Below are positions 1 to 9,635 of a DNA stretch of 64,000 bases, one piece after another; positions within the stretch are counted from its first letter, which is position 1; each line of letters opens with the position of its first letter. Source of the DNA: Burkholderia sp. (GTDB taxonomy: Bacteria; Pseudomonadota; Gammaproteobacteria; Burkholderiales; Burkholderiaceae); contig JASLEG010000117.1 in NCBI GenBank assembly GCA_030151225.1, positions 1 to 64,000 on the forward strand. The letters run 5' to 3'. The notes below the pieces were generated by a model. It did not search any database, had not been told where the DNA came from, and saw only the letters and a list, made by a program, of their open reading frames with translations. The translations under genes and the position numbers were made by a program.

Positions 1-13
1 CTGGCAACGACCC

Positions 14-42
14 TGATTCGACATATTAGCACCTGCTAAAAT
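14..42 (+). promoter_or_regulatory. Candidate argS promoter, extended -10
   Basis: TAAAAT at 37-42 is preceded by TGC, giving an extended -10 box (TGnTAAAAT). A weak -35 (TGATTC, about 14-19) lies 17 bp upstream. A perfect inverted repeat, TTAGCA-CC-TGCTAA at 26-39, overlaps the -10, so a repressor could occlude it. The distance to the argS start at 195 leaves a leader of about 145 nt. Promoter assignment is by eye. Confidence 0.4.
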
Positions 43-194
43 CCTGCTTTACCGAAAGTACGTGCCGGCAAAGCCACGCCGGGCATCGTTTCCCCGGTGT
101 CACGGCCGCGCGCTCGCGAAGCCGGCCACACCCGGGCGCAATGAAGCACGTAACGCCCCACATTCCGGACTTGCTCCACTGGACCACACTCAGC

Positions 195-1979
195 ATGTTG
201 CCCGCTCATAAACACACTCTGGAAACGCTGCTGTCCGACGCCGTTCATCAGGTCGCCACCGCAACGCAGGGTTCGTCGGAAGCCGCGTTCGTCGCGCCGG
301 TGATCGTCCTCGAACGGCCGAAGGTCGCAGCCCATGGCGACGTCGCATCGAACGTCGCCATGCAGCTCGCCAAGCCGCTGCGCGCCAACCCGCGTCAACT
401 GGCGCAGCAGATCGTCGAAGCGGTGATGGCGCATCCGCAGGCCCAGGGCCTCGTGGACGCCGCCGAAGTCGCCGGGCCGGGCTTCATCAACCTGCGTCTC
501 GCCGCATCCGCGAAGCAAGCCGTGGTCCCGGCTGTGATCGAACAAGGCCGCGACTACGGCCACTCCACCCTTGAAGCCGGCAAGCGCGTGCTGGTCGAAT
601 TCGTCTCGGCCAATCCCACGGGTCCGCTGCACGTCGGCCACGGCCGTCAGGCAGCGCTCGGCGACGCCCTGTCCAACCTGCTCGCCACGCAAGGCTATGC
701 GGTGCATCGCGAGTTCTACTACAACGACGCGGGCGTGCAGATCGGCAACCTCGCCATCTCCACGCAAGCCCGTGCGCGCGGCCTGACGCCGGACGACGCC
801 GGCTGGCCGCCTTCGGCCTACAACGGCGAGTACATCGCCGACATCGCGCGCGACTATCTCGCGCGCGCGACCGTCGCGGCCAAGGACGGCGCGCCGGTGC
901 AGGGCAAGGGCGACGTGGAAGACCTCGATGCGATCCGCGTGTTCGCGGTCGCCTACCTGCGCCACGAACAGGACTTGGACCTGACCGCGTTCGGCGTGAA
1001 GTTCGACCAGTTCTACCTTGAATCCTCGCTGTACAACGAGGGCCGCGTCGAGACGACGGTGAACGCGCTGGTGGCCGCCGGCAAGACCTACGAGCAGGAC
1101 GGCGCGCTCTGGCTGCGCACCACCGACGACGGCGACGACAAGGACCGCGTCATGCGCAAGACCGACGGCACCTACACGTACTTCGTGCCGGACGTCGCGT
1201 ATCACGTCGCGAAGTGGGAACGCGGCTTCACGAAGGTCATCAACATTCAGGGCTCGGACCACCACGGCACGATCGCGCGCGTGCGCGCCGGCCTGCAGGG
1301 CCTGCACATCGGCATCCCGAAGGGCTATCCCGACTACGTGCTGCACAAGATGGTCACGGTGATGCGCGACGGCCAGGAAGTGAAGCTCTCCAAGCGCGCG
1401 GGCAGCTACGTGACGGTGCGCGACCTGATCGAATGGTCGGGCGGCGCCACGCCGGGCTCGGAAACCTCCCCCGAGCAGCTCGACGAGGCCGTCATCACGC
1501 GCGGCCGCGACGCCGTGCGCTTCTTCCTGATCTCGCGCAAGGCCGACACGGAATTCGTGTTCGACATCGATCTCGCGCTCAAGCAGAACGACGAGAATCC
1601 GGTGTACTACGTGCAGTACGCGCACGCGCGGATCTGCTCGGTGCTCAACGAGTGGAAGTCGCGCCACGGCGCGACCGAGGCACTGCTCGACGGCGCGGAT
1701 CTCTCCCCGCTCGACAGCCGCGCCTCGATGTCGCTGCTGCAGAAGCTGGCCGAGTACCCGGACATGCTCGCGCACGCGGCCGGCGAGCTCGCCCCGCACG
1801 CGGTGGCGTTCTACCTGCGCGACCTCGCGGGCGAGTTTCACTCGTTCTACAATGCGGAGCGCGTTCTCGTCGACGACGAGGCGCAGCGCACCGCACGCAT
1901 CGCGCTGCTCGCCGCGACGCGCCAGGTGCTCGCGAACGGCCTCGCGGTGCTCGGCGTGTCGTCGCCGAGCAAGATGTAA
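195..1979 (+). CDS. argS: Arginyl-tRNA synthetase
   Basis: Class I synthetase that charges tRNA-Arg with arginine in the cytoplasm. The 594-residue product has the usual order: an N-terminal Add-1-like domain (about 1-110), a catalytic Rossmann domain with the HIGH-type motif HVGH at about 146-149 after an ANPTGP stretch, a degenerate KMSKS region (VKLSKRAGS), and the C-terminal DALR anticodon-binding domain. I chose the ATG at 195 because the product then begins [13 protein letters not shown], like other betaproteobacterial ArgS. The frame stays open upstream to an ATG at 141, which would add 18 residues that do not look conserved. It is followed by a hairpin and then the SPOR gene. Identification is secure; only the start is open. 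Confidence 0.96.
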   Translation: MLPAHKHTLETLLSDAVHQVATATQGSSEAAFVAPVIVLERPKVAAHGDVASNVAMQLAKPLRANPRQLAQQIVEAVMAHPQAQGLVDAAEVAGPGFINLRLAASAKQAVVPAVIEQGRDYGHSTLEAGKRVLVEFVSANPTGPLHVGHGRQAALGDALSNLLATQGYAVHREFYYNDAGVQIGNLAISTQARARGLTPDDAGWPPSAYNGEYIADIARDYLARATVAAKDGAPVQGKGDVEDLDAIRVFAVAYLRHEQDLDLTAFGVKFDQFYLESSLYNEGRVETTVNALVAAGKTYEQDGALWLRTTDDGDDKDRVMRKTDGTYTYFVPDVAYHVAKWERGFTKVINIQGSDHHGTIARVRAGLQGLHIGIPKGYPDYVLHKMVTVMRDGQEVKLSKRAGSYVTVRDLIEWSGGATPGSETSPEQLDEAVITRGRDAVRFFLISRKADTEFVFDIDLALKQNDENPVYYVQYAHARICSVLNEWKSRHGATEALLDGADLSPLDSRASMSLLQKLAEYPDMLAHAAGELAPHAVAFYLRDLAGEFHSFYNAERVLVDDEAQRTARIALLAATRQVLANGLAVLGVSSPSKM

Positions 1980-2001
1980 GCCGCCGGGTTTCGACCTCAC
2001 G

Positions 2002-2025
2002 ACGGCCGCGCCGATGCGCGGCCGT
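2002..2025 (+). terminator. Hairpin after argS
   Basis: A perfect 10-bp stem (ACGGCCGCGC / GCGCGGCCGT) closes a CGAT loop, starting 22 nt after the argS stop. There is no T tract, so it may slow polymerase or protect the 3' end rather than terminate cleanly. Confidence 0.4.
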
Positions 2026-2070
2026 GCCACGAACTCCGATCCACGACTCTTTTAGCAGGTGACTCAAGCA

Positions 2071-2877
2071 ATGGCACAACCGCGCCGCTCGTCGAAACCA
2101 TCGAAACAAGCCGGGGGAACCTTTCTTGGCATCGTGCTGGGCCTGATCGTCGGCCTCGCGATTGCCGTGGTGGTCGCGCTGTACATCACGCGCGCGCCGT
2201 CGCCGTTCGTCTCGAAGGTCGCGCCGCCCGCCGACAACGGCGCGAGCCAGGCCCAGCCGTTCGACCCGAACCGCGCGTTGCAGGGCAAGACGCCGGGCCA
2301 GCCGGTCACGCCCCAGGCCGCCCAGCCCGCGCCGCCGAACACCGCGCCGGGCCAGGCCGCGAACCAGACCCAGCCGCCGCTGCTGCCCGAGCCGCAGATC
2401 GTCGAGGTGCCGGGCGCGAACGGCACGCAGGCCACGCCGAACCCGTCGGATGCGAACGGCGTCGCCGTGGCACCGAAGCCGGCCGACAACACGCCGAAGA
2501 AGGTCACGCCGCCGGCCACGGCCGCCAATCCGGCCGCCGGCAGCAACGCCGCCGCGCAGCCGAAGACGGCGCAGCAACAGCCGCCGAAGGCCGGCTCGAA
2601 CGCCAGCGCGGCGAACACGCCCAACCCGGCCGACGCGAACAGCGGCTACTTCCTGCAGGTCGGCGCCTACAAGACCGAGGGCGACGCCGAGCAGCAGCGC
2701 GCACGCCTCGGCTTCCAGGGCTTCGAGTCGAAGGTCTCCAAGCGAGATGTCAGCGGCGTCACGTACTATCGCGTGCGGGTCGGCCCGTTCAACTCGTTCG
2801 ACAACATGAACTCGGCGCGCCAGCGCCTGTCGGATGCCGGGGTCGACACTGCGGTGATCCGCTTTACGAAACAGTAA
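2071..2877 (+). CDS. SPOR-domain membrane protein (FtsN-like)
   Basis: A 268-residue bitopic inner-membrane protein of the FtsN/DedD type. It has a short basic cytoplasmic head, one transmembrane helix at about residues 17-40 (GIVLGLIVGLAIAVVVAL), a long periplasmic linker rich in Pro, Ala, Gln and Asn, and a C-terminal SPOR domain over the last 75 or so residues (starting GYFLQVGAY, with YYRVRVGPF inside). SPOR domains bind denuded septal peptidoglycan, so a role in division is likely. The ATG at 2071 is chosen over a GTG at 2059 because AGCAGG lies about 12 nt before it. It sits between argS and dsbA, a common betaproteobacterial order as I recall it. Whether it is the functional FtsN is inferred. 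Confidence 0.85.
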   Translation: MAQPRRSSKPSKQAGGTFLGIVLGLIVGLAIAVVVALYITRAPSPFVSKVAPPADNGASQAQPFDPNRALQGKTPGQPVTPQAAQPAPPNTAPGQAANQTQPPLLPEPQIVEVPGANGTQATPNPSDANGVAVAPKPADNTPKKVTPPATAANPAAGSNAAAQPKTAQQQPPKAGSNASAANTPNPADANSGYFLQVGAYKTEGDAEQQRARLGFQGFESKVSKRDVSGVTYYRVRVGPFNSFDNMNSARQRLSDAGVDTAVIRFTKQ

Positions 2878-2881
2878 GCCG

Positions 2882-2905
2882 ACCGGCCCGGGCCGGGCCG
2901 GTTTC
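2882..2905 (+). terminator. Hairpin between SPOR gene and dsbA
   Basis: Stem ACCGGCCC / GGGCCGGT with a GGGCC loop, then TTTC. This is a weak intrinsic terminator or attenuator. dsbA begins 24 nt further on, so read-through is probably needed for dsbA expression. Confidence 0.4.
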
Positions 2906-2928
2906 ATGCAACCGATCGAAATCCCAAC

Positions 2929-3570
2929 ATGAAAAAACTGCTCAGCACGCTGTTCCTGTCCCTGAGCCTCGCGGCCGGTTTCGCCGCGCAGGCCGCGTCG
3001 GCCGCACCGGTGGCCGGCAAGGACTTCGAGGTGATGAAGTCGCCGCAGCCGGTGTCGGCGCCGGCCGGCAAGGTCGAGGTGATCGAGTTCTTCTGGTACG
3101 GCTGCCCGCACTGCTACGAGTTCGAGCCGACGCTCGAGGCGTGGGTCAAGAAGCAGGGCGACAACATCGTGTTCAAGCGTGTGCCGGTGGCGTTCCGCGA
3201 CGACTTCCTGCCGCACACGGCGATGTACTACACGCTCAACGCGCTCGGCGTGGCCGAGAAGGACACGCCGGCCGTGTTCAACGCGATCCACAAGCAGAAG
3301 AACTACCTGCTCACGCCGCAGGCGCAGGCCGATTTCCTGGCCACGCAAGGTATCGACAAGAGCAAGTACCTCGCCACCTACAACTCGTTCACGGTGCAGG
3401 GCCAGGTCAAGCAGGCCGGCGAACTCGCCAAGAGCTACGCGATCGACGGCGTGCCGACGATCGTGATCCAGGGCAAGTACAAGTCCGGTCCGTCGTACAC
3501 GGGCAGCGTCGAGGGCACCGCGCCGGTGCTCGACTGGATCGTCCAGCAGGTCAAGGACAAGAAGCTGTAA
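2929..3570 (+). CDS. dsbA: Thiol:disulfide interchange protein DsbA
   Basis: Periplasmic oxidase that introduces disulfide bonds into exported proteins and is reoxidised by DsbB. The 213-residue precursor has a signal peptide of about 25 residues (MKKLLSTLFLSLSLAAGFAA, cleavage near QAASA-AP). The thioredoxin fold carries the strongly oxidising active site CPHC at Cys59-Cys62 (FWYGCPHCYEF) and the cis-proline loop GVPTIV. The length is normal for DsbA. It follows the SPOR gene closely and precedes an SDR gene by 28 nt, so the three may be co-transcribed. Confidence 0.95.
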   Translation: MKKLLSTLFLSLSLAAGFAAQAASAAPVAGKDFEVMKSPQPVSAPAGKVEVIEFFWYGCPHCYEFEPTLEAWVKKQGDNIVFKRVPVAFRDDFLPHTAMYYTLNALGVAEKDTPAVFNAIHKQKNYLLTPQAQADFLATQGIDKSKYLATYNSFTVQGQVKQAGELAKSYAIDGVPTIVIQGKYKSGPSYTGSVEGTAPVLDWIVQQVKDKKL

Positions 3571-3598
3571 CGCCCTCCCCACCGCTGCGGACGCCGGC

Positions 3599-4378
3599 AT
3601 GACTGCTCCCCTCAAAGTCTTCATCACCGGCGCCTCCAGCGGCCTCGGGCTGGCCCTCGCCGACGCCTACGCGCGGCAGGGCGCCACGCTCGGGCTGGTC
3701 GCGCGCCGCACCGAACCGCTCGCCGAATTCGCGCGGCGCCACCCTTCCCTCACCGTTTCCCTGCATCCCGCCGACGTGCGCGACGCCGAGGCGCTGCAGC
3801 GCGCCGCCGACGCGTTCGTGGCCGCCCACGGCCTGCCCGACGTGGTGATCGCCAACGCCGGCATCAGCAAGGGTGCGGTCACCGGCGAGGGCGATCTGGC
3901 GGCGTTCCGCGAGGTCATGGACATCAACTACTACGGCATGGTCGCCACCTTCGAGCCGTTCGTGGCCGCCATGAAGGCGCGGCGCCGCGGCACGCTGGTG
4001 GGCGTGGCGAGCGTGGCCGGCGTGCGCGGGCTGCCAGGCTCGGGCGCCTACAGCGCGTCCAAGTCGGCTGCCATGAAATATCTGGAGGCACTGCGCGTGG
4101 AGCTGCGGCCCTCGCAGCTCGGCGTGGTGACCATCGCACCCGGCTACATCCGCACGCCGATGACCGACCACAATCCGTACCGCATGCCGTTCCTGATGGA
4201 TGCCGACCGCTTCGCCGAGCGCGCGCTGCGCGCGATCGCCGAACAGGACGCGTTCCGTGTAATTCCGTGGCAGATGGGCGTGGTCGCGAGGATCCTGCAC
4301 GTGGCGCCGCGCTGGCTGTACGACCGCGTGTTCGAGAAGGCCCCGCGCAAGCCGCGCGCGGCCGGCGACGCCGCCTGA
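3599..4378 (+). CDS. SDR family oxidoreductase
   Basis: A classical short-chain dehydrogenase/reductase of 259 residues. The cofactor motif GASSGLG is at 11-17, NAG at 86-88, the catalytic Ser near 138 and YSASK with Tyr151 and Lys155. All catalytic positions are present. Arg38-Arg39 after the second strand suggest NADP(H), an inference from SDR cofactor rules. The C-terminal tail (RWLYDRVFEKAPRK) resembles SDRs acting near membranes or on lipid-like substrates. The substrate cannot be read from the sequence. Confidence 0.85.
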   Translation: MTAPLKVFITGASSGLGLALADAYARQGATLGLVARRTEPLAEFARRHPSLTVSLHPADVRDAEALQRAADAFVAAHGLPDVVIANAGISKGAVTGEGDLAAFREVMDINYYGMVATFEPFVAAMKARRRGTLVGVASVAGVRGLPGSGAYSASKSAAMKYLEALRVELRPSQLGVVTIAPGYIRTPMTDHNPYRMPFLMDADRFAERALRAIAEQDAFRVIPWQMGVVARILHVAPRWLYDRVFEKAPRKPRAAGDAA

Positions 4379-4633
4379 GCATCCGGGCCGGGCGCCAGGC
4401 CGCCCGGCCATCCTCGTCTCTCCCCCGCCCCCCCCTCTCCCCGCCGACGGCACCGCATCGATACCGATGCGTCCGCAATCATCTCCGCCGCCGCCGCACC
4501 GGCCGCACCGCGATCGCCGCAGCGCTGACGAGCCCCTTTCACACGGCGCCCCTTTTACCGGTATCCTAGTTCCCCTGCGCACGGCTTGCGGCCGTCGCGC
4601 CGCCGACAACAGACCCTGCCCGTGGGAGATCAC

Positions 4634-6223
4634 ATGCGTTTCACGATGTTCGCCGCCGCCGCGCTCGTCGCCGCCGCCCCTCTCGTCGCCACCGCGAAGC
4701 CGCTCACGGTCTGCACCGAATCGAGCCCCGACGGCTTCGACGTCGTGCAGTACAACTCCCTCGTCACCACCAACGCGTCGGCCGACGTGATCTTCAACAC
4801 GCTGGTGTCGTACGACGAAGCGGCGAAGAAGGTGGTGCCGGCGCTGGCCGACAAGTGGGACGTGTCCGCCGACGGCCGTACCGTCACGTTCCATCTGCGC
4901 CCGAACGTGGCGTTCCAGAGCACCGACTACTTCAAGCCCACGCGCACGCTCGACGCCGACGACGTGGTGTTCACCTTCAGCCGGATGCTCGATGCCGACA
5001 ATCCGTGGCACAAGGTGGCCGGCGCGAGCGGCTTCCCGCACGCGCAGTCGATGGGCCTCGTGAAGCTCGTGAAGTCGGTGTCGAAGGTGGACGACCACAC
5101 CGTGAAGTTCGAGCTCAACGAGCCGAACGCCACCTTCGTGTCGATCCTCACGATGGGCTTCGCGTCGATCTACTCGGCCGAGTACGCCGACCAGCTGCTC
5201 AAGGACGGCAAGCAGCAGGACCTGAACGCCAAGCCGATCGGCACCGGCCCGTTCGTGCTGAAGAGCTACACGAAGGACGCGGTGATCCGCTACGACGTGA
5301 ACCCCGGCTACTGGGGCCCGAAGCCGAAGATCGACCGCCTGATCTACGCGATCACGCCCGATCCGACGGTGCGCGCGCAGAAGGTCAAGGCCGGCGAATG
5401 CCAGATCGCGCTGTCGCCGAAGCCGCAGGACGTGGCCGCCGCGAAGGACGACAAGGCCGTGAAGATCGTGCAGACGCCGGCCTTCATGACCGCCTTCGTC
5501 GCGCTCAACACCGAGCACAAGCCGCTCGACAACCCGAAGGTGCGCGAGGCGCTCAATCTCGCCTTCGACCGCGCCACCTACCTGAAGGTGGTGTTCGACA
5601 ACACCGCGACGCCGGCCGTGAACCCGTACCCGCCCAACACCTGGAGCTACGCGAAGTCGATCCCGGCCTATCCATACGATCCGGCCAGGGCCAGGCAGCT
5701 GCTCGCGCAGGCCGGCTTCCCGAACGGCTTCTCCACCACGATCTGGGTGCGCCCGACGGGCAGCGTGCTGAACCCGAACCCGAAGGCCGGCGCCGAGCTG
5801 CTGCAGGCCGACTTCGCGAAGATCGGCGTGAAGGCCGAGGTGAAGGTGATCGAATGGGGCGAGCTGATCAAGCAGGCCAAGCTCGGCCAGCACGACATGC
5901 TGTTCATGGGCTGGGCCGGCGACAACGGCGATCCGGACAACTACCTGTCGCCGCTGTTCAGCTGCAACGCCGTGAAGTCGGGCATCAACTTCGCGCGCTA
6001 CTGCAGCCCCGAACTCGACAAGCTGATCGGCGACGGCAAGGAAACCGCCGATCAGGCCAAGCGCACCAAGGCGTACGAAGCCGCGCAGAAGATCATCCAC
6101 GATCAGGCGCTGTGGATTCCGCTCGGCTACCCGACCGCCTATGCGATCACGCGCACCAACGTGAGCGGCTATCAGGTCAGCCCGTTCGGCCGCCAGAACT
6201 TCGGCGCCGTGTCGGTGCAGTAA
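4634..6223 (+). CDS. ABC transporter substrate-binding protein, family 5 (DppA/OppA type)
   Basis: Periplasmic solute-binding protein of 529 residues in the peptide/nickel (SBP_bac_5) family. A 21-residue signal peptide (MRFTMFAAAALVAAAPLVATA) precedes the mature start KPLTVCTESSPDGFD, which closely resembles dipeptide-binding DppA. The family hallmark region GTGPFVLKSY is present. The ATG at 4634 is preceded by GGGAG at 4624-4628; an in-frame upstream ATG at 4586 would spoil the signal peptide. No permease or ATPase gene is adjacent, so it must pair with a transporter elsewhere or act as an orphan receptor. Dipeptide binding is inferred from resemblance. Confidence 0.88.
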   Translation: MRFTMFAAAALVAAAPLVATAKPLTVCTESSPDGFDVVQYNSLVTTNASADVIFNTLVSYDEAAKKVVPALADKWDVSADGRTVTFHLRPNVAFQSTDYFKPTRTLDADDVVFTFSRMLDADNPWHKVAGASGFPHAQSMGLVKLVKSVSKVDDHTVKFELNEPNATFVSILTMGFASIYSAEYADQLLKDGKQQDLNAKPIGTGPFVLKSYTKDAVIRYDVNPGYWGPKPKIDRLIYAITPDPTVRAQKVKAGECQIALSPKPQDVAAAKDDKAVKIVQTPAFMTAFVALNTEHKPLDNPKVREALNLAFDRATYLKVVFDNTATPAVNPYPPNTWSYAKSIPAYPYDPARARQLLAQAGFPNGFSTTIWVRPTGSVLNPNPKAGAELLQADFAKIGVKAEVKVIEWGELIKQAKLGQHDMLFMGWAGDNGDPDNYLSPLFSCNAVKSGINFARYCSPELDKLIGDGKETADQAKRTKAYEAAQKIIHDQALWIPLGYPTAYAITRTNVSGYQVSPFGRQNFGAVSVQ

Positions 6224-6271
6224 GCGGGCAAGGGCGCGCCGCGCGCGCCCGGCAGCCCGGCGGCTGGATCG

Positions 6272-6301
6272 CGACGGCGGACTTCGGTCCGCCGTTTGCG
6301 T
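6272..6301 (+). terminator. Intrinsic terminator with UUCG loop
   Basis: A perfect 9-bp stem (ACGGCGGAC / GTCCGCCGT) closes an ultra-stable TTCG tetraloop, followed by TTGCGTTT. It ends the binding-protein transcript and separates it from the convergent MBL gene. Confidence 0.75.
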
Positions 6302-6316
6302 TTCGGCGCGCGCCCT

Positions 6317-7408
6317 TCAGGCCGCTGCGGCGGCGGCCGGCCGGAACCGGAACACGCCGTCGGCGCCCGTCTCGCGCGCGAGCTCGCCGTCGAGCCAGAG
6401 CAGGTGCAGATGCGCGATCGCCTCGCCGAGCGCGAAGGTCAGCTGGTGCACGTCGAGGTCGCGGCGGCGGAACATGATCGGCACGATGTCGGCCGCGCTC
6501 ATCGGCCGCTCGGCGCAGGCCTGGCGCACCTCGTCGAGACGCGCCGCGTGGTGGTCGCGCAGCTGGCCGATGCGCGTGCGCAGGCCGCGGAACGGCTTGC
6601 CGTGCGAGGGCAGCACCAGCGTGTCGGCCGCCATGGGCGCGTAGCGCTCGAGCGAGTCGAGGTAAAGACGCAGCGGGTTCGCCTCGGGCTCGAGATCGAA
6701 CACCGAGATGTTGGTGGAGATGCGCGGCAGCACCATGTCGCCCGAGATCAGCAGGCCGTCGTCCGCGCAGTGCAGCGCGCAGTGCTCGGGCGAGTGGCCG
6801 AAGCCCGTCACCACCTGCCAGCGCCGCCCGCCGATCGCGAGCGTGTCGGCCTCGCGCAGGCGCCGGTAGCGCGGCGGCACGGCCGGCACCAGGTCCGAGT
6901 AGTAGCTGTTGCGGTTGCGCAGCGTGTCGAGCCTGGCCTCGTCGGCCAGGCCGTGGCGCGCGAAGTGGGCCGCCGCGGCCGGGCCGCCGGCGTTCGAGCC
7001 GTTGCCGGCCGCCATCACGCTGCCGAACATGTACTCGCCGAGCGTCATCCACAGCCGCACCTGCCAGCGCGCGCGCGCGCCGCCCTCGCAGATCCAGTTC
7101 GCGAGCCCGAGGTGATCGGGATGGCAGTGCGTGACGATCACGCGCAGCACCGGCAGGCCGTCCAGGTGCGTGTCGAACACGTGCTCCCAGTTGCGGCGGA
7201 TCTCGTCCGAGGCGATGCCGCAGTCGATCACGGTCCAGCCGGCCTGCCCGTCGATCTCGTCGCGCAGCAGCCAGAGGTTGATGTGGTCGAGCGAGAACGG
7301 CAGCGGCATGCGCAGCCAGCGCACGCCCGGCGCGACCTCGAGGAAGTCGCCCGCGGCGGGCAGCGTGTCGGCGAAGGGGTAGTCGAGTTGCAGTTCCAGT
7401 GCGTTCAT
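6317..7408 (-). CDS. MBL-fold metallo-hydrolase
   Basis: A 363-residue metallo-beta-lactamase-fold hydrolase. The dinuclear metal motif HCHPDHLG is at about 94-101, with further ligands in the FGHSPEHCAL segment, an Asp in LLISGDMVL and a late His in LPSHGKPF. The C-terminal 100 residues carry a helical extension ending in a winged-helix-like HLHLLWLDGEL, as in the glyoxalase II-like/LACTB2 subgroup. The substrate is unknown. It is divergent from aceK across 349 bp. Length and motifs are intact. Confidence 0.85.
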   Translation of the reverse strand: MNALELQLDYPFADTLPAAGDFLEVAPGVRWLRMPLPFSLDHINLWLLRDEIDGQAGWTVIDCGIASDEIRRNWEHVFDTHLDGLPVLRVIVTHCHPDHLGLANWICEGGARARWQVRLWMTLGEYMFGSVMAAGNGSNAGGPAAAAHFARHGLADEARLDTLRNRNSYYSDLVPAVPPRYRRLREADTLAIGGRRWQVVTGFGHSPEHCALHCADDGLLISGDMVLPRISTNISVFDLEPEANPLRLYLDSLERYAPMAADTLVLPSHGKPFRGLRTRIGQLRDHHAARLDEVRQACAERPMSAADIVPIMFRRRDLDVHQLTFALGEAIAHLHLLWLDGELARETGADGVFRFRPAAAAAA

Positions 7409-7757
7409 GGCGTCTCGAATGTTGTGGGCGTGTGGGGCGGCGCCCGGTGCGGCGCCGCGGCAAGGCGTGCGACGATTCTAGCGCGGGCGGCCGATGCGGG
7501 ACGCGAGCCGCCGGCCAAACGGGCGCCGCGACCACGGCCGGCCACGCCTCGCCCACCTTGTCTCAAAAAATATTCCCGGCGTTTTTCGGTCCCGAACCGG
7601 GCCGCTTGCCGGCAGATACGCGATTCGTCGCGCAAGTTCGCCGAACGCCATCGATCCGACCCCGCATCGGGCGCGGGCGACGCAGCGCCGGCGCCGGTTG
7701 CGGGCCGCCGCAGCGGTAAAATGAGCGCCTCGCCCCCGCCACGCGCCCGGACGGACC
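7409..7757. other. Divergent intergenic region MBL/aceK
   Basis: 349 bp without a convincing gene. It holds the promoters of the two divergent genes. A TAAAAT box at 7717-7722 is 36 nt before the aceK start, and a short AT-rich tract (CTCAAAAAATATTCCC, about 7562-7577) stands out. I see no strong palindrome. Confidence 0.6.
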
Positions 7758-9635
7758 ATGCACCACTTCCCCAAACTGCTTTCGTCGCAAATCGGTTTCG
7801 ACGTCGCCCAGACGATGCTCGAAAATTTCGATCGCCATTACCGGATCTTCCGGGACGCGGCCATCGAGGCGAAGGCACGGTTCGAGGCTGGCGACTGGCA
7901 TGCGCTGCAGCGGCTCGCGCGCGAGCGCATCACGTCCTATGACGCCCGCGTGCGCGAATGCGTGGTGCTGCTGGAAGACGAATACGACGCCGAGCGCATC
8001 GACGACGAGGTCTGGCAGCAGATCAAGCTGCACTACATCGGCCTGCTGACCACCCACCTGCAGCCCGAGTGCGCGGAAACCTTCTTCAATTCGGTGTGCT
8101 GCAAGATCCTGCACCGCTCGTACTTCCGCAACGACTTCATCTTCGTGCGCCCGGCGATCTCGACCGATTACCTGGAAAACGCCGCGCCGGCCGCCAGGCC
8201 CACCTACCGCGCCTACTATCCGGCGCAGGACGGCCTGGCGGCCACGCTCGCGCGGGTGGTGACGAACTTCCAGCTCGACACGCCGTTCGAGGATCTCGAG
8301 CGCGACACGGCCTGCCTGATGCAGGCGCTGCGCGACGACGCCGGCACGCCCGACGCGCTCGGCCAGGCGGCCAACTTCCAGATCCACGTGCTGTCCTCGC
8401 TGTTCTTCCGCAACAAGAGCGCCTATATCGTGGGGCGCATCATCGACGGCGAGCGCACGCTGCCGTTCGCGGTGCCGGTGCGCCACACCGGCCGCGGCAC
8501 GCTCGCGCTCGACACCGTGCTGCTGCACCGCGACCAGTTGCAGGTGCTGTTCGGCTTCGCGCATTCGTACTTCCTGGTGGACATGGACGTGCCCTCGGCC
8601 TATGCCGACTTCCTCGCGTCGATCATGCCCGGCAAGCCGCGCGCCGAGATCTACACCTCGCTCGGGCTGCAGAAGCAGGGCAAGGCGCTGTTCTATCGCG
8701 ACCTGCTGCATCACCTCTCGCATTCGAGCGACCGCTTCGTGATGGCGCCGGGCATCAAGGGCATGGTGATGCTGGTGTTCACGCTGCCGTCGTTCCCGTA
8801 CGTGTTCAAGGCGATCAAGGACCGTTTCCCGCCGCCGAAGGACACCTCGCGCGAACGCATCATGGAAAAGTACCAGCTCGTGAAGCGCCACGACCGGCTC
8901 GGGCGCATGGCCGACACGCTCGAATACTCGAGCGTGGCGCTGCCGCTCGCGCGCCTGGACGACGCGCTGCTGCGCGAGCTCGAGCGCGAGGCGCCGTCGC
9001 TGCTCGAACACGATGGCGACAACGTGGTGATCCGCCACCTGTACATCGAGCGCCGCATGACGCCGCTCAACCTGTACCTGCAGCACGGCAGCGACGCCGA
9101 GATCGCGCACGGCGTGCGCGAATACGGCAACGCGGTGAAGGAGCTGATCGAGGCGAACATCTTCCCCGGCGACATGCTCTACAAGAATTTCGGGGTGACG
9201 CGTCACGGCCGCGTGGTGTTCTACGACTACGACGAGATCGAATACCTGACCGACTGCCACGTGCGCCACGTGCCGCCGCCGCGCCACGAGGAGGACGAGC
9301 TCTCTGACGAGCCGTGGTACGCGGTGGGCCCGCGCGACATCTTCCCCGAAACCTATCGGCCGTTCCTGCTCGGCGACGCGCGCGTGCGCGAGGCCTTTCT
9401 CGCGCAGCACGCGGACTTCTTCGAGCCGGCCCTCTGGCAGGCGAGCCAGGCGCGCGTGGCGCGTGGCGAGCTGCCCGACGTTTTCCCGTACGATCCGTCG
9501 CTGCGTTTCAGCGTGCGCTATCCGGCGCGCTTCGCGGAACCCGGCGCGTTTCATGGAACCCGGCGCGCCGCCCGGGCGACGGACACCGACCTGCTTCAAC
9601 CCATTTCCCTTTCCAGTCACGGACACCCGCGATGA
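7758..9635 (+). CDS. aceK: Isocitrate dehydrogenase kinase/phosphatase
   Basis: Bifunctional enzyme that phosphorylates and dephosphorylates isocitrate dehydrogenase. It switches flux between the TCA cycle and the glyoxylate shunt during growth on acetate or fatty acids. The 625-residue product shows the AceK N-terminal regulatory region ([18 protein letters not shown]) and the kinase-like domain with the [12 protein letters not shown] glycine-rich loop and a [12 protein letters not shown] metal-binding segment. It is slightly longer than enterobacterial AceK because of a tail near the C terminus. Its stop overlaps the carbonic anhydrase start (ATGA, 9632-9635), so the two are translationally coupled. 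No aceA or aceB is adjacent. Confidence 0.96.
   Translation: MHHFPKLLSSQIGFDVAQTMLENFDRHYRIFRDAAIEAKARFEAGDWHALQRLARERITSYDARVRECVVLLEDEYDAERIDDEVWQQIKLHYIGLLTTHLQPECAETFFNSVCCKILHRSYFRNDFIFVRPAISTDYLENAAPAARPTYRAYYPAQDGLAATLARVVTNFQLDTPFEDLERDTACLMQALRDDAGTPDALGQAANFQIHVLSSLFFRNKSAYIVGRIIDGERTLPFAVPVRHTGRGTLALDTVLLHRDQLQVLFGFAHSYFLVDMDVPSAYADFLASIMPGKPRAEIYTSLGLQKQGKALFYRDLLHHLSHSSDRFVMAPGIKGMVMLVFTLPSFPYVFKAIKDRFPPPKDTSRERIMEKYQLVKRHDRLGRMADTLEYSSVALPLARLDDALLRELEREAPSLLEHDGDNVVIRHLYIERRMTPLNLYLQHGSDAEIAHGVREYGNAVKELIEANIFPGDMLYKNFGVTRHGRVVFYDYDEIEYLTDCHVRHVPPPRHEEDELSDEPWYAVGPRDIFPETYRPFLLGDARVREAFLAQHADFFEPALWQASQARVARGELPDVFPYDPSLRFSVRYPARFAEPGAFHGTRRAARATDTDLLQPISLSSHGHPR

Noticed and set aside
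26..39. CIRCE-like element (TTAGCAC...GCTAA) before argS
   Set aside because: The CIRCE element has 9-bp arms and a 9-bp spacer; here the arms are 6 bp and the spacer 2 bp.
36..2030. Long antisense open frames such as this 664-codon one opposite argS
   Set aside because: Such frames are a by-product of very high GC content; the residue mix is Arg/Val/Gly-rich without domains, and the opposite strand encodes a conserved enzyme.
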